This document shows positions 5,138 to 11,301 of a stretch of 11,301 nt of DNA, one piece after another. The notes beneath the pieces were generated by a model, which saw only the letters and a list, made by a program, of their open reading frames with translations, did not search any database and was not told the DNA's origin. Position 1 is the first letter of the stretch. Each line of letters begins with the position of its first letter. This DNA is from Deltaproteobacteria bacterium (GTDB taxonomy: Bacteria > Desulfobacterota > DAOWNY01). The DNA lies in the NCBI GenBank assembly GCA_030642325.1, contig DAOWNY010000036.1, forward strand, positions 1 to 11,301, given 5' to 3'. A program made the position numbers and the translations under genes.

Positions 5138-5986
5138 CTATTTTTTGAGCCGGGGATCAATCGCATCCCGTATCCCTTCCCCCAAAAGATTATAACCAAG
5201 GACGGTCAACAGGATAGCCAACCCTGGATATAGTGACAGCCACCAGGCAATTTCAATATTATCTTTTCCGGAGGTAAGCATGTTGCCCCAACTGGGAGTT
5301 GGAGGTTGAACCCCGATTCCCAAAAAGCTGAGGGTCGACTCGATCAGAATAGCCCCCGCAACCCCAAGGGTGGCCGCAACCAGGATAGGCGCCATGGCGT
5401 TGGGGAGGATATGTTTAATTATTATTCTGCTGTCCCGTGCCCCCTGCGCTTTCACCGCCAACACAAAATCCCGCTCTTTGAGAGTAAAAAATTCCGCCCT
5501 CACCAGTCGAGCCACCCCCATCCAACTGGTAACTCCGATTACCACCATAATGTTGAATATATTTGGTTCCAAAAATGCGACCACCGCCAGGATCAAAAAA
5601 AAACTTGGAAAACAGAGCATCACATCCACAAAGCGCATAATAATGCTGTCTATCCATCCCCCATAATAACCGGCCAGTGATCCCAGAAAAATGCCGATGA
5701 AGGTAGAAATTCCTACTGCAACGAATCCAACCAGTAAAGAAATACGCGACCCCCACACGATACGGCTTAAAACATCCCTCCCCAGCTGATCAGTCCCCAA
5801 TAGATGATCAGGACTGGGGGATTCCAAGATCTTCTTAATATTAATATCTCCCGGGTCATATGGTGAGAGACAGGGAGCAAACAGGGCGAGAAGAAAAAAG
5901 AAGGCGACAACCAACCCACCCATAAATGCCAATTTGTTCTTCATAAATCGGGTCCAAAATAGATATCTCAACTTTTCCTCGGACAT
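5138..5986 (-). CDS. Peptide/nickel-type ABC transporter permease (DppC/OppC family)
   Basis: A 282-residue inner-membrane subunit of a family-5 importer (dipeptide, oligopeptide, nickel or sugar oligomers). It has the OppC-type N-terminal segment with one membrane helix (about 22-40), then a conserved periplasmic linker GTDQLGRDVLSRIVWGSR (64-81) and the five-helix BPD_transp_1 core. The cytoplasmic coupling loop that docks the ATPase is visible as LAVKAQGARDSRIIIKHILP (about 176-195), with the invariant Gly and the LP motif. SFLGIGVQPPTPSWG near 220-234 is another hallmark. The ATG is preceded by AAGAAGG. It lies 46 nt after the partner permease, and its heterodimer partner is that gene. 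No ATPase gene follows. Substrate cannot be assigned. Confidence 0.95.
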   Translation of the reverse strand: MSEEKLRYLFWTRFMKNKLAFMGGLVVAFFFLLALFAPCLSPYDPGDINIKKILESPSPDHLLGTDQLGRDVLSRIVWGSRISLLVGFVAVGISTFIGIFLGSLAGYYGGWIDSIIMRFVDVMLCFPSFFLILAVVAFLEPNIFNIMVVIGVTSWMGVARLVRAEFFTLKERDFVLAVKAQGARDSRIIIKHILPNAMAPILVAATLGVAGAILIESTLSFLGIGVQPPTPSWGNMLTSGKDNIEIAWWLSLYPGLAILLTVLGYNLLGEGIRDAIDPRLKK

Positions 5987-6032
5987 TTCGCCTTCTTCTC
6001 GCTAACAACAATTTTTATAATTCTTTAGCTTT

Positions 6033-7013
6033 TTATTCCTCTCTCAATCTGATCCTGGGATCTACCAGGGCGTAAGAAAGGTCGGCCAGCATATTTCCCA
6101 GCAGAGTAAGCACCGCTCCGATTACCAATATCCCCATAATGACCGAATAGTCTCGAGACATAACGCTCAGATAAAAAAGCTGCCCCATTCCCGGAATGGC
6201 AAAAATAGTTTCAAAAATGACGCTTCCTCCGATCATACCTGGAATGGAAAGGCCCAGGATGGTAACGATCGGCAGCAGGGCATTTCTAAGGGCGTGCTTA
6301 AAAATGACCGTCCTCTCGGATAGGCCGTTGGCCCTGGCTGTAGTTATGTAGTCCTGTCTAATTACCTCCAGCATGCTGGACCTCATATAACGGGAAAAAC
6401 CGGCCAGGCCTCCAAAGGCAGAGAGAAAAACCGGCAGGATTAGATGAACTACCCGATCTTTGAGCATTCCTGCCGGGGAAAGATACTCATAGTTGAGTGA
6501 TTTCAGGCCGGAGATGGGCAGCCAGTTCAGGTGTACTCCAAAGAAAATCATAAGCAATAAAGCCAACCAGAAAGTTGGGGTTGCAAAACCCACAAAAACG
6601 AAGACAGTGGTTATTTTATCGAAAAAACTGCCCTGGTAGACTGCGGAAATAACTCCGATGGGAAGCGCTATGACAACAATCAATATCAAAGAAATTACGT
6701 TGATGAAAATCGTAACGGGAATCCTCTCTCCGATCTTTTCCAAAACCGGTCGGGCATCGGAAGAAAAGGAATTGCCAAAATCGAGAACTGCCAATCGCCT
6801 TACCCAGGAAAAATACTGGAGATAAAGGGGCTGGTCCAGTCCGTAAAATGCCCTGAGCCGAGCCCTGGCCTCGGCATTGATTTTAGGATTTAAATCGGTT
6901 TGGAGATCAATGGGGGAACCGGGGGCCAGATGAATAACTCCAAAGGAAACGATTGTAATCCCTATCAAGAGAGGTATCATCATCCCCAGTCGTTTAATCA
7001 AATAGTAAAACAA
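6033..7013 (-). CDS. Peptide/nickel-type ABC transporter permease (DppB/OppB family)
   Basis: A 326-residue inner-membrane permease that would pair with the DppC-like subunit. It starts with a membrane helix and the OppB_N pattern MFYYLIKRLGMMIPLLIGI, has the conserved GLDQPLYLQYFSWV (58-71) and LDFGNSF (77-83), a BPD_transp_1 core, and the ATPase-coupling loop DYITTARANGLSERTVIFKH (221-240) followed by LRNALLP. The C-terminal DLSYALVDPRIR is also typical. The start is TTG at 7013: AGGAGG lies 4 nt upstream and the alignment begins there. It sits 42 nt after the binding-protein gene. Confidence 0.96.
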   Translation of the reverse strand: MFYYLIKRLGMMIPLLIGITIVSFGVIHLAPGSPIDLQTDLNPKINAEARARLRAFYGLDQPLYLQYFSWVRRLAVLDFGNSFSSDARPVLEKIGERIPVTIFINVISLILIVVIALPIGVISAVYQGSFFDKITTVFVFVGFATPTFWLALLLMIFFGVHLNWLPISGLKSLNYEYLSPAGMLKDRVVHLILPVFLSAFGGLAGFSRYMRSSMLEVIRQDYITTARANGLSERTVIFKHALRNALLPIVTILGLSIPGMIGGSVIFETIFAIPGMGQLFYLSVMSRDYSVIMGILVIGAVLTLLGNMLADLSYALVDPRIRLREE

Positions 7014-7017
7014 GATT

Positions 7018-7023
7018 CCTCCT
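7018..7023 (-). promoter_or_regulatory. Ribosome binding site that sets the TTG start of the DppB-like permease
   Basis: AGGAGG on the minus strand, 4 nt before TTG at 7013. It is strong enough to compensate for the weak initiation codon; no ATG is available in frame nearby at suitable spacing. Confidence 0.75.
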
Positions 7024-7055
7024 AAACCATTTGAATTTCTCGGTAATCTAAATCA

Positions 7056-8714
7056 TCAGGGTGTGAAATGATACTTTTGTTCCCCCAGGGGGACATACCA
7101 CTCGATAAAATTGTGTCCGATTCCTGCCGGGGCCGGCTCAACTCCACGGAAACGAGCATGGATGATCGGAAGGGCATAGGGAACATAAAGAAAAGTATAG
7201 GGCTGCTCCTCTGCCAGGATTTCCTGCAACCTGAAGTAAAGCTCTTTTCTTTTCTCGATGTCGAAGGTGTGCCTCCCTTCCTCCAAAAGACTATCCACTT
7301 CCGTATTAGCATAAGAGATAAAATTGAGTTCTTTGGGACCGGTTTTGCTCGAGTGCCAGATGTCATAGATATCCGGATCCTGACCGAGGCTCCAACCCAA
7401 AATAACTGCTTCAAAGTTTTTTTTATCAATGAATTCATTTATGAAGGCTGCCCATTCCACCGTTCTGATCATAATTTTCATTCCAATTGTCTTGAGTCGC
7501 CTCTGGATAATCTCAGCTGATTTTGCCCGTTGATTGTTTCCCTGGTTGGTTAAGATGGTAAACTGAAAGGGTTTGCCGTCCTTTTTCAGAATGCCGTCTC
7601 CGCCGGAATCGATCCATCCCGCTTCTTTTAACAGTTTTTTTGCCTTATCAGGATCGTAAGAATACCTTTTCACCCGGGGGTTATACTGCCAGGTCCCGGG
7701 CTTATAAGGGCCGGTGGCAACTTCCCCCAAACCTAACAAAACGCCCTCTACTATTTCTTCTTTGTTGATAGCATGGCAGATTGCCTGTCGTACCCGTTGA
7801 TCTTGAAACAGGGGGTTTTTAAGATTATACCCCAAATAGGTATAGGCAAAAGCAAGGTACTGATATTTACGATAATTTTTCTTTATTTTCGGAGACTTGG
7901 TCTGCCTTAAATATTGAGTGGGTGTTAATCCCATCTGGTCAACCCCCCCGGATTTGAGCTCCAAAAACATGGTGGCCGGGTCGGGAATAATCCGGTAAAT
8001 ATAACCGTCAATATAAGGTCTTCCCTCAAAATATTCGGAGTTTACCGTAAGCACGATCTTCTCCCCGGTCTTCCACTCCTTGAATTTATATGGTCCGGTT
8101 CCGATGGGATGCCGGGTAAGGGGTGATTTGGTAATATCAACTCCTTTCAGCAGATGCCGGGGAAGAACCACCAATGAGCCCCAGCTTCCTAACGCCGGAG
8201 CAAACGGCTTTTTGTAAGTAACCCGGAATGTATATTTATCCAAAACTTCAGCTTTTTCCACCTCCATGAAATCGCCGGCATAGGCAGTGGGGACTTTCGG
8301 ATCAATGATGGTCCGATAGCCAAAAAGGACATCCTCAGCCGTAAATTCCACACCATCATGCCATTTGACCCGCTCTCGCAAATGAAAGGTAATGGTCAGC
8401 CCATCATCAGATATTTCCCAGGATTCGGCCAGATCCCCCGTTAAAACCAGATTCTTATCATATTTTACCAGACCATTGGCAATCAACCCCATAACATTGT
8501 GGGAAGCACTGTCCGATGACAACATGGGGATCAAATTGCTGGCATCTCCAATGGCCCCCTCGATCAACATATCCCCATAAGCAGGCTTTTCCTCCTTGCA
8601 GTTTTGCCGGCTTGGGGTCTGAACCGGAATTTTATCATCCTGACCACATCCTGAAGAAAAAAATAAACTAATTGTCAGCATAAAAGCAATTATCACTTCT
8701 TTTACATTATTCAT
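7056..8714 (-). CDS. Family-5 extracellular substrate-binding lipoprotein (OppA/DppA-like)
   Basis: This 552-residue protein captures the solute outside the membrane and delivers it to the two permeases encoded next. A lipoprotein signal peptide is visible: Asn/Lys-containing start, hydrophobic VIIAFMLTISLFF and an SSGC lipobox-like site, making Cys23 the predicted lipidated residue; Ser at -3 is less usual than Leu. The family-5 signature is LAESWEISDDGLTITFHL (about 95-112) followed by WHDGVEFTAEDVLFGYR. Later family features include GTGPYKFKEW, VRQAICHAINKEEI and the DIYDIWHSSKTG region. I prefer ATG at 8714 (AAGGTG 9 nt upstream, normal signal length) to the ATG at 8732, which lacks a ribosome binding site. 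The bound ligand (peptide, sugar, nickel) is undetermined. Confidence 0.95.
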   Translation of the reverse strand: MNNVKEVIIAFMLTISLFFSSGCGQDDKIPVQTPSRQNCKEEKPAYGDMLIEGAIGDASNLIPMLSSDSASHNVMGLIANGLVKYDKNLVLTGDLAESWEISDDGLTITFHLRERVKWHDGVEFTAEDVLFGYRTIIDPKVPTAYAGDFMEVEKAEVLDKYTFRVTYKKPFAPALGSWGSLVVLPRHLLKGVDITKSPLTRHPIGTGPYKFKEWKTGEKIVLTVNSEYFEGRPYIDGYIYRIIPDPATMFLELKSGGVDQMGLTPTQYLRQTKSPKIKKNYRKYQYLAFAYTYLGYNLKNPLFQDQRVRQAICHAINKEEIVEGVLLGLGEVATGPYKPGTWQYNPRVKRYSYDPDKAKKLLKEAGWIDSGGDGILKKDGKPFQFTILTNQGNNQRAKSAEIIQRRLKTIGMKIMIRTVEWAAFINEFIDKKNFEAVILGWSLGQDPDIYDIWHSSKTGPKELNFISYANTEVDSLLEEGRHTFDIEKRKELYFRLQEILAEEQPYTFLYVPYALPIIHARFRGVEPAPAGIGHNFIEWYVPLGEQKYHFTP

Positions 8715-8800
8715 TATCACCATCACCTTCATTTAATTTTTAATAAGCCTGTGGAAAATAACCGGAGACCTTTAAAAAAATGGTAACTCTTCAGACAAGA

Positions 8801-8917
8801 TAGACTTAAAGACTGAAGGTAAAAAAACGGCAAAACAGTCATTTATATCTTTTTTGAGTGGAAAATATATAATTATCTGTTGGAAACAGCTGACTTTTCC
8901 TTCAGCCTTTAAGTCTA
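8801..8917 (-). repeat. 117-bp element with 19-bp terminal inverted repeats (MITE-like or RNA hairpin)
   Basis: TAGACTTAAAGACTGAAGG (8801-8819) matches the reverse complement of 8899-8917 at 18 of 19 positions. The pairing continues inward (AAAA 8821-8824 with TTTT 8895-8898) after a 1-nt bulge. Both ends begin with TA, the target duplicated by IS630/Tc1-mariner-type elements, so a non-autonomous miniature element is one reading. The alternative is a structured leader RNA of the importer operon: the one mismatch (8812/8906) would be a G·U wobble in minus-strand RNA but an A·C mismatch in plus-strand RNA. The interior contains a small CTGTT/AACAG hairpin (8877-8889 region) and no coding potential. 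Confidence 0.8.
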
Positions 8918-8937
8918 AACACCTATTTTTTTGTGTG

Positions 8938-8949
8938 ATCATGCATGAT
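8938..8949. promoter_or_regulatory. 12-bp perfect palindrome, possible operator
   Basis: ATCATGCATGAT is identical to its own reverse complement. It lies between the inverted-repeat element and folE2 in the divergent promoter region, where a regulator of either operon could bind. No family consensus is recognised. Confidence 0.3.
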
Positions 8950-9246
8950 TCGTTCCTAAAAAACCTTCGACTATCCACCTGAATAGTTAGAAATTTATTC
9001 ACTTTAGCAAATCATTTCTTAAAACGCAACCTTTGATGAAATTTCGAAAAGCCATAGCAACAGATTCATCTTGATTTTTTTCACATTTTCTGATATTTTT
9101 CAGTCAATAAACTTTTTTTCCAGGCTTCCGGGAAGACAAAATTGATCGTCACCTTCTTTAATAGACAACTGTTAATTCTTATCATAAATCATGTTCTCTG
9201 ATTTCCCAAGATTGGAGTTGCTTGACTTTATTATGGAGATCTAAGA

Positions 9247-10050
9247 ATGATTGATATTCAAAAACAGAACGATCCCCGAAATATTGAAATAGATAAAGTC
9301 GGGGTGAAGGGAATAAAATATCCCATCACCGTTCTGGACAAACAAAATAAGACCCAGCATACCATCGCCACCATCAATATGTATGTTAATCTTCCCCACC
9401 ATTTTAAGGGAACGCACATGAGCAGATTCATTGAGGTCTTAAATGAAAACCGGCAGGGAATAAATATCAACAGTCTTTCTATTATCTTAGAAAAAATGAA
9501 GGAAAAACTTGATGCCGAGTCTGCTCATCTGGAAATAGAGTTTCCTTATTTTATTAATAAAAAGGCCCCGGTATCAAAAGAGGCAAGTCTCATGGAGTAT
9601 ACCTGCAATTTTTGGGGAACTTATGAAAAAAAAGAAGATTTATGTGTAGGAATTAAAGTGCCGGTATCCACTTTATGTCCCTGCTCAAAAGAAATAAGCG
9701 ATTTTGGCGCCCACAATCAAAGGGGAACGATTTCGGTTAAATTGCGTTTCAAAAAATTCTTTTGGATTGAGGATATGATATCCATGATCGAGAATTCGGC
9801 AAGTTCGGATGTCTATGCCCTCCTGAAAAGAGAGGATGAAAAATATATTACTGAAAAATCTTTCCAAAATCCCATGTTTGTCGAGGATGTGGTAAGAACG
9901 GTGGCTGAAAAACTGGATATCAACCCAAATGTCACCTGGTATTTAGTGGAAGCGGAAAATTTTGAGAGCATCCATAACCACAATGCATATGCCCTGGTTG
10001 AAAAAAATTTTATCAGTGAATTCAAAAATAAAAAATATGCAGTCGAGTAA
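9247..10050 (+). CDS. folE2: GTP cyclohydrolase I type 2 (FolE2)
   Basis: FolE2 (COG1469, GCYH-IB) converts GTP to 7,8-dihydroneopterin triphosphate and formate, the first step to tetrahydrofolate and, through QueD, to queuosine; it replaces the zinc-dependent FolE and can use other divalent metals. The 267-residue protein carries the diagnostic VPVSTLCPCSKEISDFGAHN (138-157), with Cys144, Cys146 and His156 in the metal/active-site region, a conserved FVEDVVRTVAEKL segment (211-223) with Glu213, and the C-terminal ENFESIHNHNAYA (237-249) with its His pair. The N-terminal GVKGIKYPITV matches family members. The ATG has GGAG 8 nt upstream. It leads a plus-strand operon with the DUF6485-like gene (45-nt gap) and nfo. 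No other folate or queuosine gene lies in the window. Confidence 0.96.
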   Translation: MIDIQKQNDPRNIEIDKVGVKGIKYPITVLDKQNKTQHTIATINMYVNLPHHFKGTHMSRFIEVLNENRQGININSLSIILEKMKEKLDAESAHLEIEFPYFINKKAPVSKEASLMEYTCNFWGTYEKKEDLCVGIKVPVSTLCPCSKEISDFGAHNQRGTISVKLRFKKFFWIEDMISMIENSASSDVYALLKREDEKYITEKSFQNPMFVEDVVRTVAEKLDINPNVTWYLVEAENFESIHNHNAYALVEKNFISEFKNKKYAVE

Positions 10051-10095
10051 AAGAGGATACAAAAAAAGACTTTATTAGCTAAAAAGGGAAAAAAC

Positions 10096-10296
10096 ATGAA
10101 CGAGGAGTGCTCAAATTTAAAAAAAAATATGGACCAATGCACTTGTACGTATAACTCCTGTTCCAAAAAAGGAAAATGCTGCGAATGTTTAAGCTATCAC
10201 TGGCAGAGGATGGAGCTTCCCGGCTGCCTGTTTCCACCGGAAGTTGAAAAGACTTACGACAGATCCATCCGGAAGTTTATTGAGGTCCATCAATAA
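10096..10296 (+). CDS. Small cysteine-rich protein, DUF6485-like
   Basis: This 66-residue soluble protein has eight cysteines (5, 15, 17, 22, 28, 29, 31, 44), arranged CTCTYNSC and KCCEC then a lone Cys in LPGCLFPPEVEKTYDRSI. The pattern CxC-x4-C-x5-CCxC plus the conserved LPxCxFPPEVExTYDRSI tail matches, from memory, the DUF6485 family of uncharacterised small cytosolic proteins common in anaerobes. The cysteine arrangement suggests binding of a metal, probably zinc or an iron-sulfur centre, but no function is established. The ATG is preceded by AAGGGA. It sits 45 nt after folE2 and 83 nt before nfo, with no strong terminator or promoter between them, so cotranscription is likely. Confidence 0.85.
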   Translation: MNEECSNLKKNMDQCTCTYNSCSKKGKCCECLSYHWQRMELPGCLFPPEVEKTYDRSIRKFIEVHQ

Positions 10297-10379
10297 AGTA
10301 TCATTACCATATCCATGTTGATCCTTCACAAAAATATATCATTCATGGAAAAAACAAGTTAAAAAAATAGAAGAAAAAT

Positions 10380-11222
10380 TTGCGTTTCGGTTTCCATATC
10401 TCCATTAAGGGAGGATTTTCCAAAGTCGTTGAACGGGCCACCATTAAAAACTGTGAAACGATTCAGATCTTTTCCCGCAACCCCCGGGGGTGGCAACATA
10501 AGCCTTTGGTTTGCGGAGAGGTAGAAAAATTCAAAAAGGATTTGAAAATATTCGGGATTTCACCCCTCTTTATTCATATGCCCTATCTTCCTAATCTCGC
10601 CTCATCCAATCCGGGACTCCATACAAAGTCCCGTGAAACATTGGAAGATGAACTGAAAAGGGCGGATCTTCTTGGCGCTTCTTTTGTAATCGTGCATGTG
10701 GGCAGCCGGGTGCAGGCCACGGAAGAAATCGCCCAACTTAATGTCATCCGGGGAATAAATGCTGCCTTGCAGAGAGTAGAAAACGGCGTGGGACTGCTCC
10801 TGGAAAATACCGCCGGACAAGGTGGGGAAATTGGATATAAATTTTCTCAACTAAAAGAAATAATCAGGGGGGTGGAAGATCAAAAAAGAATCGGGGTATG
10901 TCTGGATACTGCCCATGCCTTTGAGGCAGGATACAATCTTTCCACTCCGCAGGGACTGGAAACTTCCCTGGATGAATTCGAACGCTTTGTTGGTTTAAAA
11001 AAAATTCACTTGATCCATCTAAACGATTCCAAAACTCCCCTGGGTTCTCATTCGGATCGGCACTGGCATATCGGGGAAGGGCACATTGGTCTTGATGGTT
11101 TTATTAATATCGTTAACCATCCCCTGCTAAAAAATCTTCCGGGCATCCTGGAAACCCCCTGCAAAGACGACAAAGAAGACCTGAAAAATATGGGAGTGAT
11201 AAAGGGACTCGTTCAAAATTAA
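10380..11222 (+). CDS. nfo: Deoxyribonuclease IV (endonuclease IV, AP endonuclease)
   Basis: Nfo cuts the DNA backbone 5' of abasic sites during base excision repair, using a trinuclear metal centre in a TIM-barrel fold. The 280-residue protein begins MRFGFHISIKGG. All nine expected metal ligands are present at a constant offset of three from E. coli Nfo: His66, His106, Glu142, Asp176, His179, His213, Asp226, His228 and Glu258, within FIHMPY, VIVHVGS, LLENTAGQG, CLDTAHA, HLNDSK, SDRHWHIG and ILETP. The start is TTG at 10380; no ATG fits the family N-terminus, and only a weak AGAAG site precedes it, so expression may be low. It closes the folE2 group and is 12 nt before the next ORF. Confidence 0.97.
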   Translation: MRFGFHISIKGGFSKVVERATIKNCETIQIFSRNPRGWQHKPLVCGEVEKFKKDLKIFGISPLFIHMPYLPNLASSNPGLHTKSRETLEDELKRADLLGASFVIVHVGSRVQATEEIAQLNVIRGINAALQRVENGVGLLLENTAGQGGEIGYKFSQLKEIIRGVEDQKRIGVCLDTAHAFEAGYNLSTPQGLETSLDEFERFVGLKKIHLIHLNDSKTPLGSHSDRHWHIGEGHIGLDGFINIVNHPLLKNLPGILETPCKDDKEDLKNMGVIKGLVQN

Positions 11223-11234
11223 ATTTCTTTAAAA

Positions 11235-11301
11235 ATGAAAATTCGTATACAATTCAATTTGATTACGATTTTTTTAGCCTCAATTCTTAAAATTTTTTCA
11301 A
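11235..11301 (+). CDS. Partial CDS, possible membrane or sensor protein N-terminus (cut by window edge)
   Basis: An ATG 12 nt after the nfo stop opens a frame that stays open to the window end (22 codons). The start MKIRIQFNLITIFLASILKI is basic then hydrophobic, as in the first membrane segment of sensor kinases or other membrane proteins. There is no clear Shine-Dalgarno sequence (AAATTTCTTTAAAA precedes it), and T-rich DNA can produce this pattern by chance, so gene status needs the downstream sequence. Confidence 0.4.
   Translation, partial: MKIRIQFNLITIFLASILKIFS

Larger units (their letters stand above)
8715..9246. other. Divergent intergenic region between the importer operon and folE2
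   Basis: These 532 bases separate two divergent operons and should hold both promoters. I see no supported gene: a 76-codon GTG-started minus-strand ORF (8772-9002) runs through both arms of a long inverted repeat, has no ribosome binding site and no protein-like character. Structural content is the 19-bp inverted repeat (8801-8917), a competing CTTCAG/CTGAAG stem (8789-8794/8813-8818), a 12-bp palindrome (8938-8949) and a small CTTCC/GGAAG palindrome (9125-9135). The region upstream of folE2 is T-rich with no promoter I would defend and no Zur-like or known riboswitch consensus that I recognise. Confidence 0.65.

Noticed and set aside
7022..7438. 138-codon minus-strand ORF overlapping the 3' end of the binding protein
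   Set aside because: Alternative frame inside a gene with clear family motifs through to its stop; no independent support.
8772..9002. 76-codon minus-strand ORF with GTG start
   Set aside because: It crosses both arms of the long inverted repeat, lacks a ribosome binding site and has low-complexity, aromatic-rich composition; not a gene.
8801..9240. CRISPR array or known riboswitch upstream of folE2
   Set aside because: No regularly spaced direct repeats; no recognisable preQ1, THF or other aptamer consensus.

Overview
The window reads as a low-to-moderate GC bacterial chromosome segment with 11 well-supported complete genes, one weak small ORF and one gene cut by the right edge. The gene set (plsX/fabH/fabZ/acpP, a COG1469-type GTP cyclohydrolase FolE2, a small Cys-rich DUF6485-like protein, endonuclease IV, family-5 peptide-type ABC transporters) and the AGGAGG-type ribosome binding sites suggest an anaerobic bacterium of a Clostridia-like or Atribacterota-like type. 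That placement is inference; there is no rRNA or other phylogenetic marker.

Layout. Positions 1-263 are a non-coding tail holding an unusual interleaved inverted repeat (possible pseudoknot). Positions 264-4515 (minus strand) are a fatty-acid/phospholipid operon in the order plsX, fabH, acyl-CoA dehydrogenase, (28-codon membrane ORF), fabZ, acpP. Positions 4516-4862 are an AT-rich regulatory gap with a candidate promoter, a palindromic operator and a perfect 20-bp tandem duplication. Positions 4863-8714 (minus strand) are an ABC importer operon: lipoprotein binding protein, two permeases, then an 82-residue unknown protein; no ATPase gene is present. Positions 8715-9246 are a divergent intergenic region with a long 19-bp inverted repeat. 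Positions 9247-11222 (plus strand) are folE2, a DUF6485-like gene and nfo, followed by the start of another gene that runs off the window.

How the genes work together. PlsX makes acyl-phosphate from acyl-ACP for phospholipid synthesis, FabH starts chains on malonyl-ACP, FabZ dehydrates hydroxyacyl-ACP, and AcpP carries the chains. The odd member is a canonical flavin acyl-CoA dehydrogenase whose ribosome binding site overlaps the fabH stop codon, so it appears to be made together with the biosynthetic enzymes. The cluster lacks fabD, fabG, fabF and any enoyl-ACP reductase within the window. FolE2 supplies dihydroneopterin triphosphate for folate and/or queuosine; Nfo is a DNA repair enzyme with its whole metal site intact.

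I did not find a clearly new defence or mobile system. The best leads are the acyl-CoA dehydrogenase inside the fab operon, the 117-bp hairpin/MITE-like element at 8801-8917, the pseudoknot-like fold at 42-113 and the repeat-rich gap before plsX.
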